Source: Micromonospora coriariae (GTDB taxonomy: Bacteria; Actinomycetota; Actinomycetes; Mycobacteriales; Micromonosporaceae). Taken from it: 64,000 bases of DNA. Shown one piece after another: positions 35,811 to 44,116 of the stretch; positions within the stretch are counted from its first letter, which is position 1; each line of letters opens with the position of its first letter. Below the pieces are notes generated by a model. The model saw nothing but the letters and a program-made list of their open reading frames with translations. It was not told the DNA's origin and did not search any database. Where the stretch lies: assembly GCF_900091455.1 (NCBI RefSeq), contig NZ_LT607412.1:1116001-1180000 (forward strand), given 5' to 3'. Position numbers and translations under genes: made by a program.

Positions 35811-37162
35811 GCGGTCACGCCCGGTCTGGTCAGCTGCAACCGCACCGAGTCGGCAACGTGCCTGTCGACGGCCAGCACCTCGACCAGCGCCCGCGGTTCC
35901 GCCTCGCCGTCCTCGGCGTCGGCTCCCTCCGGCAGCAGACTGATCTCCAGCCGGTCGCCGACCTCCGGCACCCGCCCCAGCTCCCGCATCACCAGCCCGG
36001 AGAGGGTGTCGTACTCCGGGGCCTCGGGCAGCGCGATGCCGGTGCTGTCGGCGACCTCGTCGATCCGCCAGCGGGCCGGCACCACCCAGGACCCGTCGTC
36101 CTGCCGGGCGGGTGCCCGCTCCGGCGGGTCGTCCTCGTCCCGGATCGGGCCGACCAGCTCCTCGGCGATGTCCTCCAACGTGATCACTCCGGCGAAGCCG
36201 CCGTACTCGTCGACCACGCAGGCCATCTGCCGGTGCCCGGACCGCAGCCGGTCGAGCACCGTGGGCAACGGCAACGTCTCCGGCACCAGCAGCGGCGGCC
36301 CGGCCACCGCGCTCACCGGGGTGGTGGCCCGCTCCCCCGGCGGTACGCCGAGCACGTCGGCGATGCCGACGATGCCGAGCAGGTCGTCGACGCCCTCCGC
36401 GCCGCGCACCGGGAACCGGGAGTGGCCGGTGTCCAGCAGCTCGACCACCCGGCTCACCGGTTCGTGCGCCCGTACGGTGTGCACGTCGACCCGGGGCACC
36501 ATGGCCTCGCCGGCGGTCAGCTCGCGGAAATCCAGCCCCCGGTCGAGCAGCGTGGACATCTCGACGTCCAGGCTGCCCTCCTCACGGGACTCGGCGATGA
36601 TCTGTTCCAGGTCGGCCGGGGTGGCGCCGCTGGGCAGCTCCTCGATCGGCTCGATGCCGACCCGACGGAGCAGCCGCACCGACGCCCGGTCGAAGAGCCG
36701 GATCACCGGCCCGGCGACGGTGAGGTACGCCAGGGTGGACCGGCTCAGCGCCCGGGCCAGCGGCTCGGCCCGGGCGATGGCCAGATTCTTCGGGGCCAGC
36801 TCACCGAGGACCATCTGGACCACTGTGGCGATGACCAGCGCCAGCGCCACCGACAGCGGCAGGCTGACCGCATCGCCGACGCCGGCGAGGCCGAGCAGGT
36901 CGGCGAGGCCGCCGCCGAGGTACGGCTCGGCGACGTACCCGACCAGCAGGGCGGTGACGGTGATGCCGAGCTGCGCGCCGGAGAGCATGAAGGAGAGCCG
37001 GCTGGTGACGGTCAGGGCCCGGGCGGCGGCAGCGTCACCGTCGTCGGCGAGCTGGCGGAGCTTGCCCCGGTCGACGGCGACATAGCCGAACTCCTGCGCC
37101 ACGAAGTAGCCGGTGGCGGCGGTGAGCACGATGATCAGAAGGAGACCGACGACGATCAACAC
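35807..37162 (-). CDS. CNNM/CorC-type membrane protein with CBS and CorC_HlyC domains
   Basis: 451 residues. CNNM domain with TGYFVAQEFGYVAVDRGKLRQLA, MLSGAQLGITVTALLVGYVAEP and LGELAPKNLAIARAE; a CBS pair (AMVPRVDVHTVRAHEPVSRVVELLDTGHSRFPVRG, LRSGHRQMACVVDEYGGFAGVITLEDIAEELVGPI); then a CorC_HlyC domain (RWRIDEVADSTGIALP...GRVPEVGDRLEI). Probable divalent-cation exporter or regulator. GTG 37162. It and the shorter paralogue downstream form a two-gene operon, and the pair may act as a heteromer. Confidence 0.88.
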   Translation of the reverse strand: MLIVVGLLLIIVLTAATGYFVAQEFGYVAVDRGKLRQLADDGDAAAARALTVTSRLSFMLSGAQLGITVTALLVGYVAEPYLGGGLADLLGLAGVGDAVSLPLSVALALVIATVVQMVLGELAPKNLAIARAEPLARALSRSTLAYLTVAGPVIRLFDRASVRLLRRVGIEPIEELPSGATPADLEQIIAESREEGSLDVEMSTLLDRGLDFRELTAGEAMVPRVDVHTVRAHEPVSRVVELLDTGHSRFPVRGAEGVDDLLGIVGIADVLGVPPGERATTPVSAVAGPPLLVPETLPLPTVLDRLRSGHRQMACVVDEYGGFAGVITLEDIAEELVGPIRDEDDPPERAPARQDDGSWVVPARWRIDEVADSTGIALPEAPEYDTLSGLVMRELGRVPEVGDRLEISLLPEGADAEDGEAEPRALVEVLAVDRHVADSVRLQLTRPGVTA

Positions 37163-37345
37163 GGGTCGCTCAGGGCTCCCGGGGTCGTCGGAACGGGAAT
37201 ATGCCGGGCACGACCCGGCTGGCTACTGCTGCCCTCCTGGGCAGAAGAGTCGATCATGCCCCCATTTTATCGGCGCTGGCTGGGACTCCGCTGAGGGTGG
37301 GCCGAAGGCGCCGATCGTCCGATTCCTGAGCGGCGGCTCGGGACA

Positions 37346-37708
37346 TCACCCCGGGCCCGCCGGCCCGCCGCCCGATCCGCGCTCGGCCAACTCGTCCGCG
37401 TCGAGCAGGTCCCTGTCGAACCGGCCGGCCCGGTACGCGGCCCGGCCGATCATCTGTGCCGCGACGGGCGCGGTGGCCAGCTGGAAGACGGCCACCAGCA
37501 GGATCATGCCGAAATCCGTCCGGGACCGCAGCCGCAGCATGATGCCGAGCAGCAGCAGGAGCACCCCGAGCACCTGCGGTTTGGTGGCCGCGTGCATCCG
37601 CGACAGGGCGTCCGGAAAACGCAGCACGCCGATCCCGGCGGCCAGGCCGAGCAAGGCGCCGGCCACCAGACAACCGGCGCCGAGCCAGTCCGCGATCGTC
37701 CCGATCAT
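37346..37708 (-). CDS. mnhG: Mrp cation/H+ antiporter subunit G
   Basis: 120 residues, three membrane spans, PhaG/MnhG family: GTIADWLGAGCLVAGALLGLAAGIGVLRFPDALSRMHAATKPQVLGVLLLLLG is diagnostic, with the conserved RMHAATK. It is the last subunit of the operon; the start overlaps mnhF by 4 bases. The Mrp complex exports Na+ in exchange for H+ using seven subunits, here with A and B fused. The Gly/Pro tail is outside the family core. Confidence 0.92.
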   Translation of the reverse strand: MIGTIADWLGAGCLVAGALLGLAAGIGVLRFPDALSRMHAATKPQVLGVLLLLLGIMLRLRSRTDFGMILLVAVFQLATAPVAAQMIGRAAYRAGRFDRDLLDADELAERGSGGGPAGPG

Positions 37709-37968
37709 GCCTGCTCCCGGACTGCGAAGCGGACCAGCGACACTGAGCCGATGAAGCCGAGCAGGGAGAGCACGACCAGGATGGGCAGCGTGGAGGCGTG
37801 CCGGTTGACCGCCGCTTCGGCGCCCACCGCGGCGACCATGGTGGCGAGCAGCATGTCCGCGGCGATCACCCGGTCCAGCAGCGACGGGCCCCGGTAGAGC
37901 CGGGTCAGCGCGAGCAGCGCGGTCACCGAGAGCAGTGTGGTGAGGACGACGGCCAGGAACGTGATCAC
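37705..37968 (-). CDS. mnhF: Mrp cation/H+ antiporter subunit F
   Basis: 87 residues with three membrane spans, MrpF/PhaF family: TRLYRGPSLLDRVIAADMLLATMVAAVGAEA contains the conserved R-x-P-x-x-x-D-R motif. GTG 37968 was chosen because family members begin there and it overlaps the mnhE stop by 4 bases. It is an accessory subunit of the Mrp antiporter. Confidence 0.9.
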   Translation of the reverse strand: MITFLAVVLTTLLSVTALLALTRLYRGPSLLDRVIAADMLLATMVAAVGAEAAVNRHASTLPILVVLSLLGFIGSVSLVRFAVREQA

Positions 37969-38579
37969 GGCAGGGTTCCCTTCTCGACAACATCGGTCTC
38001 GACGCGGCGCAGTTCGGCGGCGGAGCCGACCGACCGGACGATCCGCCGCTCGACGGCGAGGGTGCGCTCCCGGGCGAGGGTCAGCTCGGCCGGCCCGTGG
38101 GTGTCCAGCACGTGCAGGTAGAGCGTTCCGGAGTCCCGGTCCACCTCGAGGATCAACGTGCCGGGCACCAGCGAGACCGCCTCCGCGGTGAGCGCCAGGT
38201 TCAGGTCGGTGGGTACCCGCAGCCGCACCGCGATGATCGCCCCGCGTGGTCGGTAGCCGGGCTGCACCGCGATCCGGGCCACGTGCAGGCTCGCGCCGAC
38301 CAGCTCGGTGCCGAACCGGAACGCGAACACCAGCAGCGCGCGAGGGCGCAGCCGGCCGGCGAAGGTGACCGCCGGCAGTGGGAAGAACAGCAGCACCGCG
38401 CCGCCGACCAGCAGGCCGCCGGCCAGGTTCGCCCAGTTGACCTCGCCCCAGAGCAGGCACCAGACCGCCACCAGCCAGCCGAACGCCAGTGCCTGGTCCC
38501 GCCAGCGTCCGAGCCGGCGCCGCCCCGGCGCGGCCGGCTCGTCGGCGCCGCCCGGGACCGTCCCGCGCGGGGCGGTCAC
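37965..38579 (-). CDS. mnhE: Mrp cation/H+ antiporter subunit E
   Basis: 204 residues. PhaE/MrpE type: a long hydrophilic N-terminus with an Arg-rich stretch, two spans (ALAFGWLVAVWCLLWGEVNWANLAGGLLVGGAVLLFF, RALLVFAFRFGTELVGASLHVARIAV), then a cytoplasmic domain (PTDLNLALTAEAVSLVPGTLILEVDRDSGTLYLHVLD). GTG 38579 overlaps the mnhD stop by 4 bases, fixing the start. It is an accessory subunit. Confidence 0.9.
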   Translation of the reverse strand: MTAPRGTVPGGADEPAAPGRRRLGRWRDQALAFGWLVAVWCLLWGEVNWANLAGGLLVGGAVLLFFPLPAVTFAGRLRPRALLVFAFRFGTELVGASLHVARIAVQPGYRPRGAIIAVRLRVPTDLNLALTAEAVSLVPGTLILEVDRDSGTLYLHVLDTHGPAELTLARERTLAVERRIVRSVGSAAELRRVETDVVEKGTLP

Positions 38580-40081
38580 GGCACGCCGCCCGGCAGCACG
38601 GCCCGCACGTACGGGGTGCGCGAGCGCAGGTCGGTTGCCGCGTCGACGGTGACCTCGAAGAGCGGGCCGGCCAGCACGGTCAGCGCCAACCCGAACGCGA
38701 CAAGGGCCACGGTGGCCCCGACCATCAGCCTGGGCAGCCGGACGGCCGGCTCGGAGGTGGCCAACCGGGGCGACCGCCAGAAGGCGATGTTCCACACCCG
38801 GGAGGCCACGTAGAGGGTGAGCAGGCTGGTCAGCGTGCCGGCCCCGACGAGCACCGCAGGCAGCGGCCCGCCGGCCGCCACCCCGGCCTGGAGCAGGCCG
38901 AGCTTGCCCAGGAAGCCGGAGAACGGCGGTACGCCGGCGAGGTTCATCGCCGGGACGAAGAACAGCACGCCGAGCAGCGGCGCCATCCGGGCCAACCCGC
39001 CGAGGCGGCGCAGGTCGGTGCTGCCGGCCCGCTCCTCGACCAGCCCGGCGACCAGGAACAGCGTGGTCTGGATGGTGATGTGGTGCACCACGTAGAAGAT
39101 CGCGCCGGAGAGCCCGGCGACGGTGCTCAACGCCACCCCGAAGATCATGTAACCGATGTGGCTGACCAGGGTGAACGAGAAGAGCCGCTTCATGTCCGAC
39201 TGGGCCACCGCGCCGAGGATGCCGACCACCATGGTCAGCCCGGCGACGACCATGAGCAGTTCGTCGGCCTGCCCACCTGGAAAGAGCAGCGTCTCGGTGC
39301 GGATGATCGCGTAGACGCCCACCTTGGTCAGCAGCCCCGCGAAGACCGCGGTGACCGGAGCCGGCGCCGTGGGGTAGCTGTCCGGCAGCCAGGCCGAGAG
39401 CGGGAAGACCGCCGCCTTGATGCCGAACGCGAGCAGCAGCATCAGTTCCAGGGTCAGTCGGACGCCGGCCGGCAGGTCGTCGAGGCGCTGGGCGAGTTGG
39501 GCCAGGTTGAGTGTGCCGGTGGCCGCGTACACCAGCCCCACCCCGGCCAGGAAGATCATCGAGGAGAGGATGCTGACCACCACGTACGTCGACCCGGTGC
39601 GGATGCGGATCTCGGTGCCGCCCAGGGTGATCAGCACGAAGCTGGCGGCCAGCAGGATCTCGAAGCCGACGAAGAGGTTGAACAGGTCACCGGCGAGGAA
39701 CGCGTTTGTGATGCCGGCGGTGAGCACCAGGTACGTCGGGTGGAAGATGACCACCGGCGCGGTCTCGCCGGTCTCGCTGCGGCCCTGGCCGATCGAGTAC
39801 AGCAGCACGCAGAGGATGACCGACGAGGAGACCACCAGCATCAGCGCGGCGAGCTGGTCGGCGACCAGGACGATGCCGACCGGCGCCGGCCAGCCGCCGA
39901 CCGCCATCACCACCGGCCCGTACCGGTACGCCTGCACCAGCAGCAGCAGCGCCACGACGAGGGTGCCGCTGAGGCAGAGCACGCTGACCGCTCGTTGGAG
40001 CCGGGGCCGGGCGGCCAGCAGCAGGGTCAGCGCCGCGCCAAGCAGCGGCATCACCACCGGCAGGGGCAGCAGCCGGCTCAT
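38576..40081 (-). CDS. mnhD: Mrp cation/H+ antiporter subunit D
   Basis: 501 residues, NADH-dehydrogenase ND2/ND4/ND5-like subunit with about 14 spans. Conserved stretches include FNLFVGFEILLAASFVLI, FGIKAAVFPLSAWLPDSYPTAPAPVTAVFAGLLTKVGVYAIIR, with the lysine residues of the proton path. It forms, together with MrpA, the ion-translocating core. ATG 40081 begins 22 bases after the mnhC stop. Confidence 0.92.
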   Translation of the reverse strand: MSRLLPLPVVMPLLGAALTLLLAARPRLQRAVSVLCLSGTLVVALLLLVQAYRYGPVVMAVGGWPAPVGIVLVADQLAALMLVVSSSVILCVLLYSIGQGRSETGETAPVVIFHPTYLVLTAGITNAFLAGDLFNLFVGFEILLAASFVLITLGGTEIRIRTGSTYVVVSILSSMIFLAGVGLVYAATGTLNLAQLAQRLDDLPAGVRLTLELMLLLAFGIKAAVFPLSAWLPDSYPTAPAPVTAVFAGLLTKVGVYAIIRTETLLFPGGQADELLMVVAGLTMVVGILGAVAQSDMKRLFSFTLVSHIGYMIFGVALSTVAGLSGAIFYVVHHITIQTTLFLVAGLVEERAGSTDLRRLGGLARMAPLLGVLFFVPAMNLAGVPPFSGFLGKLGLLQAGVAAGGPLPAVLVGAGTLTSLLTLYVASRVWNIAFWRSPRLATSEPAVRLPRLMVGATVALVAFGLALTVLAGPLFEVTVDAATDLRSRTPYVRAVLPGGVP

Positions 40082-40103
40082 CGCGTCCCCCGCGGCCCGG
40101 CCA

Positions 40104-40583
40104 TCACGCCTCGTCCCCGCGCCGCAGCCGGCGCCGGGCGGGCTCGGGGTCAACCTGCTCCGGGTCGCCGTTCGGGCCCTCCCCACCGCGGTCGGCGGTG
40201 CCCACCTCGTTGCGCTCGGCCTGGCTGATGATCTGCCGGTCCTCCAGGTCGTCAGGCACCTCATCGTCTCCGGTGAGGAACCAGCTCCGGTACGCCACGG
40301 CGAGCAGGAACGCGGTCAACCCGAAGGTGATCACGATGGAGGTCAGCACCATGGCCTGCGCCAGCGGGTCGCTCATCCGGTCCACCGGGCCGGTGCCGAC
40401 GATCGGTGCCCCACCGGACCGACCGCCCAGCAGGATCAGCAGGTTGACCCCGTTGCCGATCAGGATCACGCCGAGCAGGATCCGGGTCAGGCTGCGCTCC
40501 AGCAGCAGGATCACCCCGCAACCGACCAGCACCCCGACGGCGAGCACCAGCACCAGCACGGGACCGGCGCCACTGGTGGTCAT
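40104..40583 (-). CDS. mnhC: Mrp cation/H+ antiporter subunit C
   Basis: 159 residues. NuoK-like: three spans (VLVLVLAVGVLVGCGVILLLERSLTRILLGVILIGNGVNLLILLGG, MVLTSIVITFGLTAFLLAVAYR) with DPLAQAMVLTSIVITFG, then a charged cytoplasmic tail of about 50 residues (GDDEVPDDLEDRQIISQAERNEV...), longer than usual. ATG 40583 overlaps the mnhA stop by 4 bases. Confidence 0.92.
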   Translation of the reverse strand: MTTSGAGPVLVLVLAVGVLVGCGVILLLERSLTRILLGVILIGNGVNLLILLGGRSGGAPIVGTGPVDRMSDPLAQAMVLTSIVITFGLTAFLLAVAYRSWFLTGDDEVPDDLEDRQIISQAERNEVGTADRGGEGPNGDPEQVDPEPARRRLRRGDEA

Positions 40584-43414
40584 GGCCTGCCCCCCTTGTC
40601 GACGGTGAGCCCGCCGGTGGCGGTTCCGGTCGCCTCGATGTGCCGGTCCACCTCGGCACCGAGGCTGCGCAGGATGTCCAGCACCAGCCCGATCACGATC
40701 AGGTACACGCCGACGTCGAAGAAGAGCGAGGTGACCAGGTGTGCGTCGCCGACCAGCGGCAGGGACCGGTCGACCTTGGCGCTCTCCAGCACCGAGCCGC
40801 CGGCCAGCAGCGCCACCACGCCGGTGCCCACCGACAGGGCCAGGCCGGCGCCGAGGACCGTGCCGGCGCCGACCGGCGCCGCCTCGGCCAGCTCGTACCG
40901 GCCGCCGGCCAGATAGCGGACCACCAGGGCGAGCCCCGCGACCAGCCCGCCGGCGAAGCCGCCGCCCGGCGCGTTGTGCCCGGAGAAGAGCAGGAACAGG
41001 GAGAACAGCACCACGGTGTGGAAGATCAGCCGGATGACCACCTCCAGCACGATGGACCGGCGTTCCTCGTACAGCGTGGGCCCGCCACGCAGCCACACCG
41101 GCCGGTCGGTCTGGTTCGCCGGCCGCGCCGACTCCGGCCGGCGCGGCCGGGGCCCGGTGCGGGACCGCTCGAAGATCAGACTGGCGACCCCGGTCGCCGC
41201 CACCACCAGCACCGCCAGCTCACCCATGGTGTCCCAGGCCCGGATGTCGACCAGTGTCACGTTGACCACGTTGCGGCCGTACCCCTGCGCCACCGCCAGA
41301 TCCGGAAAGACGACGGAGATGTCCGGCGCCCGACGGGCGCCGGCGGCGACCAGAGCCAGCCCGGCTGCCACCACGCCCACCGTCACCCCGATCGCCCGAC
41401 GGACCCACCGGCTGCGGCGCAACGGACGGACCGAGAAACGATTCGGCAGGCGGCGTAGCACCAGCACGAAGACGGCGATGGTCGCGGTCTCCACCAGGAA
41501 CTGCGTGAGCGCGAGGTCGGGCGCGCCGTGCAGGACGAACAGCATGGCGCTGCCGTAGCCGGTAATCCCCACCAGCAGCATCGCGGTCAGCCGGCGGCGG
41601 GCGCGGACCGCCAGCACCGCGGCCACCCCGATCACGAGCACGACCACCGGTTGCAGCGGGGTGTCCCAGAGCGGGATCCGGGCATGCCACGGGCCGACGG
41701 CGAGCATCGCACCGCCGGGCAGCAGCACCAGGACGACCAGGATGACGCCCAGGTACTGCGGCAGGGAGCCGCGCTGGGTCGCACCGGTGACCTCGATGGC
41801 CATCCGGTCGAACCGGCCCACGATCCACTCGTAACCCTGTCTGCCGCTGACCGGCCAGCGGAGCCGGGCCAGCACCGGAGCGAGCGGCCCGCGCAGAGCG
41901 AAGAGCAGGCCGCCGCCGGCGAGCGCCAGCGCGGACAGGCCCAGCGCCGGGGTCGGTCCGGACCACAGCGCGAGGTGCGTGTGGACGTCGCCGGACAGGT
42001 CGGCGTACGGGCGCAGCAGGCCGTCCAGCAGGCCGGCTGCCGGTCCGGCGAGCAACCCGACGCCGGCCAGCACCGCCGGTGGGACCAGCAGCGACCCGGC
42101 GATCGGGCCCACCTGGACCGGCTCCACACCGGGCCGGTCGGCGAACGCGCCCCAGACGAAGCGGGCGCTGTACGCGACGGTGAGCACCGTCCCGGCGACC
42201 AGACCGACGAGGAGCACCGGCATGTCGGTGAACGCCGCGAACACCGCCTCCTTCGCCACGAAGCCGACCAGCGGCGGTACACCGGCCATCGACGCCGCGG
42301 CCAGCACCGTGACCACGAACAGCGGTCGGGACCAGTGCCGCAGCCCGGACAGCTCGCGCAGGTCGCGGGTGCCGGCGCCGTGGTCGATGACGCCGACGAC
42401 CAGAAACAGCGCCGCCTTGAACAGCGCGTGCGTCAACAGCATCGCCGTACCGGCCAGCGCGGCGTCCGGCGTGCCGGACCCGGTCACCGCGACCAGCAGG
42501 CCGAGCTGGCTGACCGTCCCGTACGCCAGCAGCAGCTTCAGGTCGGTCTGCCGCAGCGCCGCCCAGCCGCCGACCAGCATGGTGGCCAGGCCGGCGACCT
42601 GCACCACGGGCCGCCAGGGGCCGACCGTCGCCAGCGCCGGGGCGAGCAGTCCGACCAGGTAGACGCCGGCCTTGACCATGGCGGCCGCGTGCAGGTACGC
42701 GCTGACCGGCGTGGGTGCCGCCATCGCGACCGGCAGCCAGGAGCTGAACGGCAGCAACGCCGACTTGGACAGCGCGCCGGTCAGAATCAGCAGCACGGCG
42801 GTGACCAGGTAACCGCCGCCGGGCAGCGGCTGTGCGGCGATCTCCGACCAGCGGTAGCTGCCCGCGTGCTCGCCGAGCAGGATGAACCCGACCAGCATGG
42901 CCAACCCGCCCAGCGTGGTGACCGTCAGCGCCTGCGCCGCCGCCCAACGGCTGGACCGCCGTTCGGTGCTGTGCCCGATCAGCAGGTACGAGAAGACCGT
43001 GGTCAGCTCCCAGCCGACGTAGAGCAGCAGCAGGTTGTCGGAGAAGACCAGGACCAGCATCGCTCCGGCGAAGGCGACCAGGACCGCGGCGAACTGCGCC
43101 AGTCCGATCGAGCCGGTGGCGAAGTACCGGGCGCTGTAGATCAGCACCAGCGCGCCGACGCCGCCGATCAGCAGGGTCATCAGCCAGGACAGCGTGGTGA
43201 GCCGCAGCGCGATGTCCAGGCCCAACTGTCGGATCCACGGGTACGTCTCGACCACCGCCCCGCCGTGGCTGACGGCCGGGGTGCGGGCCACCGCCCAGCC
43301 GAACGCGGCGGCCGGCGCCAGCGCCAGCGGGTAGCACGCACGCGGACCCCACCATCTGACGAACAGCGGCGCGACGAGGGCCGCCACGAGATGGAGGATG
43401 AGAAGTACCAGCAC
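40580..43414 (-). CDS. mnhA: Mrp cation/H+ antiporter subunit A fused to B
   Basis: 944 residues. The ND5-like A domain (about 1-560: YVGWELTTVFSYLLIGHS, AALRQTDLKLLLAYGTVSQLGLLVAVT, SKSALLPFSSWLPVAMAAPTPVSAYLHAAAMVKAGVYL) is followed by the A C-terminal part (GYGSAMLFVLHGAPDLALTQFLVETATIAVFVLVLRRLP) and a complete MrpB domain (about 795-940: SIVLEVVIRLIFHTVVLFSLFLLFSGHNAPGGGFAGGLVAG). So A and B are one chain and the operon has six genes, not seven. GTG 43414 has GGGAG upstream. It is the first gene of the operon. Confidence 0.92.
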   Translation of the reverse strand: MLVLLILHLVAALVAPLFVRWWGPRACYPLALAPAAAFGWAVARTPAVSHGGAVVETYPWIRQLGLDIALRLTTLSWLMTLLIGGVGALVLIYSARYFATGSIGLAQFAAVLVAFAGAMLVLVFSDNLLLLYVGWELTTVFSYLLIGHSTERRSSRWAAAQALTVTTLGGLAMLVGFILLGEHAGSYRWSEIAAQPLPGGGYLVTAVLLILTGALSKSALLPFSSWLPVAMAAPTPVSAYLHAAAMVKAGVYLVGLLAPALATVGPWRPVVQVAGLATMLVGGWAALRQTDLKLLLAYGTVSQLGLLVAVTGSGTPDAALAGTAMLLTHALFKAALFLVVGVIDHGAGTRDLRELSGLRHWSRPLFVVTVLAAASMAGVPPLVGFVAKEAVFAAFTDMPVLLVGLVAGTVLTVAYSARFVWGAFADRPGVEPVQVGPIAGSLLVPPAVLAGVGLLAGPAAGLLDGLLRPYADLSGDVHTHLALWSGPTPALGLSALALAGGGLLFALRGPLAPVLARLRWPVSGRQGYEWIVGRFDRMAIEVTGATQRGSLPQYLGVILVVLVLLPGGAMLAVGPWHARIPLWDTPLQPVVVLVIGVAAVLAVRARRRLTAMLLVGITGYGSAMLFVLHGAPDLALTQFLVETATIAVFVLVLRRLPNRFSVRPLRRSRWVRRAIGVTVGVVAAGLALVAAGARRAPDISVVFPDLAVAQGYGRNVVNVTLVDIRAWDTMGELAVLVVAATGVASLIFERSRTGPRPRRPESARPANQTDRPVWLRGGPTLYEERRSIVLEVVIRLIFHTVVLFSLFLLFSGHNAPGGGFAGGLVAGLALVVRYLAGGRYELAEAAPVGAGTVLGAGLALSVGTGVVALLAGGSVLESAKVDRSLPLVGDAHLVTSLFFDVGVYLIVIGLVLDILRSLGAEVDRHIEATGTATGGLTVDKGGRP

Positions 43415-43551
43415 CCGCGCTCCCGGTCGTGGTGGCCGACGCCCGTACAGCGGTGGCGCCTAGCAGCGATCAGACGCCAGTTCGTCGCCGCTCGGGCCGT
43501 TTTGCCGGAATTCGCCCGCGCTGCGGTGCGTCCGCGCTGCTGCCGCTGGCA

Positions 43552-43938
43552 TCAGCGCAGCAGGGCGTCCCCGACGGGCAGTGCGTCGTCGGGGGCGGGG
43601 CGGTCGCGGCGCAGCTCGGCGAGCAGGTCGACGCGGCCGAGCTGGCGGGCGACCTTGTCGACCACCCGCTCCGCGGCGGCCAGCGACCGCACCGAGAGCA
43701 GCCGGCCGCGGCTCTCCCGGCGCAGCACGAAGTAGTGGACGGCGGCGCGGACCTGGCCCCGGTCTGCGGCGCTGGCCTGCGCGGTGGAGATGACCAGCTC
43801 ACGCAGGCAGCGGGCGAGGCGTTCGGCGAGCTCCAGCTCCGGCCCGTGCAGGCCGCCACGGAGCGTGGCGAGGTGGCTGTCAACCTTGCGGATCAGCACG
43901 TCCGTGCCGGGTTCGACATTCCGCTGCTCGCCGGCCAT
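43552..43938 (-). CDS. Hypothetical protein
   Basis: 128 residues, all-helical, charged and soluble: NVEPGTDVLIRKVDSHLATLRGGLHGPELELAERLARCLRELVISTAQASAADRGQVRAAVHYFVLRRE, then LAAAERVVDKVARQLGRVDLLAELRRDRP. The family is not recognised. ATG 43938 opens into the AT-richer divergent gap shared with lhr, which holds two inverted repeats. The gene is on the same strand as the Mrp operon, 137 bases upstream of it, and might be cotranscribed with it. Confidence 0.65.
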   Translation of the reverse strand: MAGEQRNVEPGTDVLIRKVDSHLATLRGGLHGPELELAERLARCLRELVISTAQASAADRGQVRAAVHYFVLRRESRGRLLSVRSLAAAERVVDKVARQLGRVDLLAELRRDRPAPDDALPVGDALLR

Positions 43939-44004
43939 CCGATCCCCCCACCCCGGTTCGCGTTGCGAGTGAAGTTACTTTATGTTGCTCCTCACAAGCA
44001 AGCA

Positions 44005-44046
44005 GTTAAGTGAGACTTAACGCATTAAGCACGCATCCGGTGCTTA
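44005..44046. promoter_or_regulatory. Two nested inverted repeats upstream of lhr
   Basis: GTTAAGTGAGACTTAAC (44005-44021) is a 6-bp inverted repeat with 5-base spacer, and TAAGCAC/GTGCTTA (44026-44046) a 7-bp one with 7-base spacer, in a relatively AT-rich stretch of the 178-base gap between two divergent genes. The layout suggests operators or a transcription-start hairpin; I cannot name the binding protein. Confidence 0.4.
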
Positions 44047-44116
44047 TGGCTTTGACTCGGACACATTTCACGGTCGGGCGCTCGTGGTTGTCGTACCGGC
44101 GGGGCACGATGGACCG

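Noticed and set aside
37229..37244. CTGCCC/GGGCAG hairpin between mnhG and the CNNM gene
   Set aside because: Six base pairs with a 4-base loop and no supporting tract; too weak to call a terminator.
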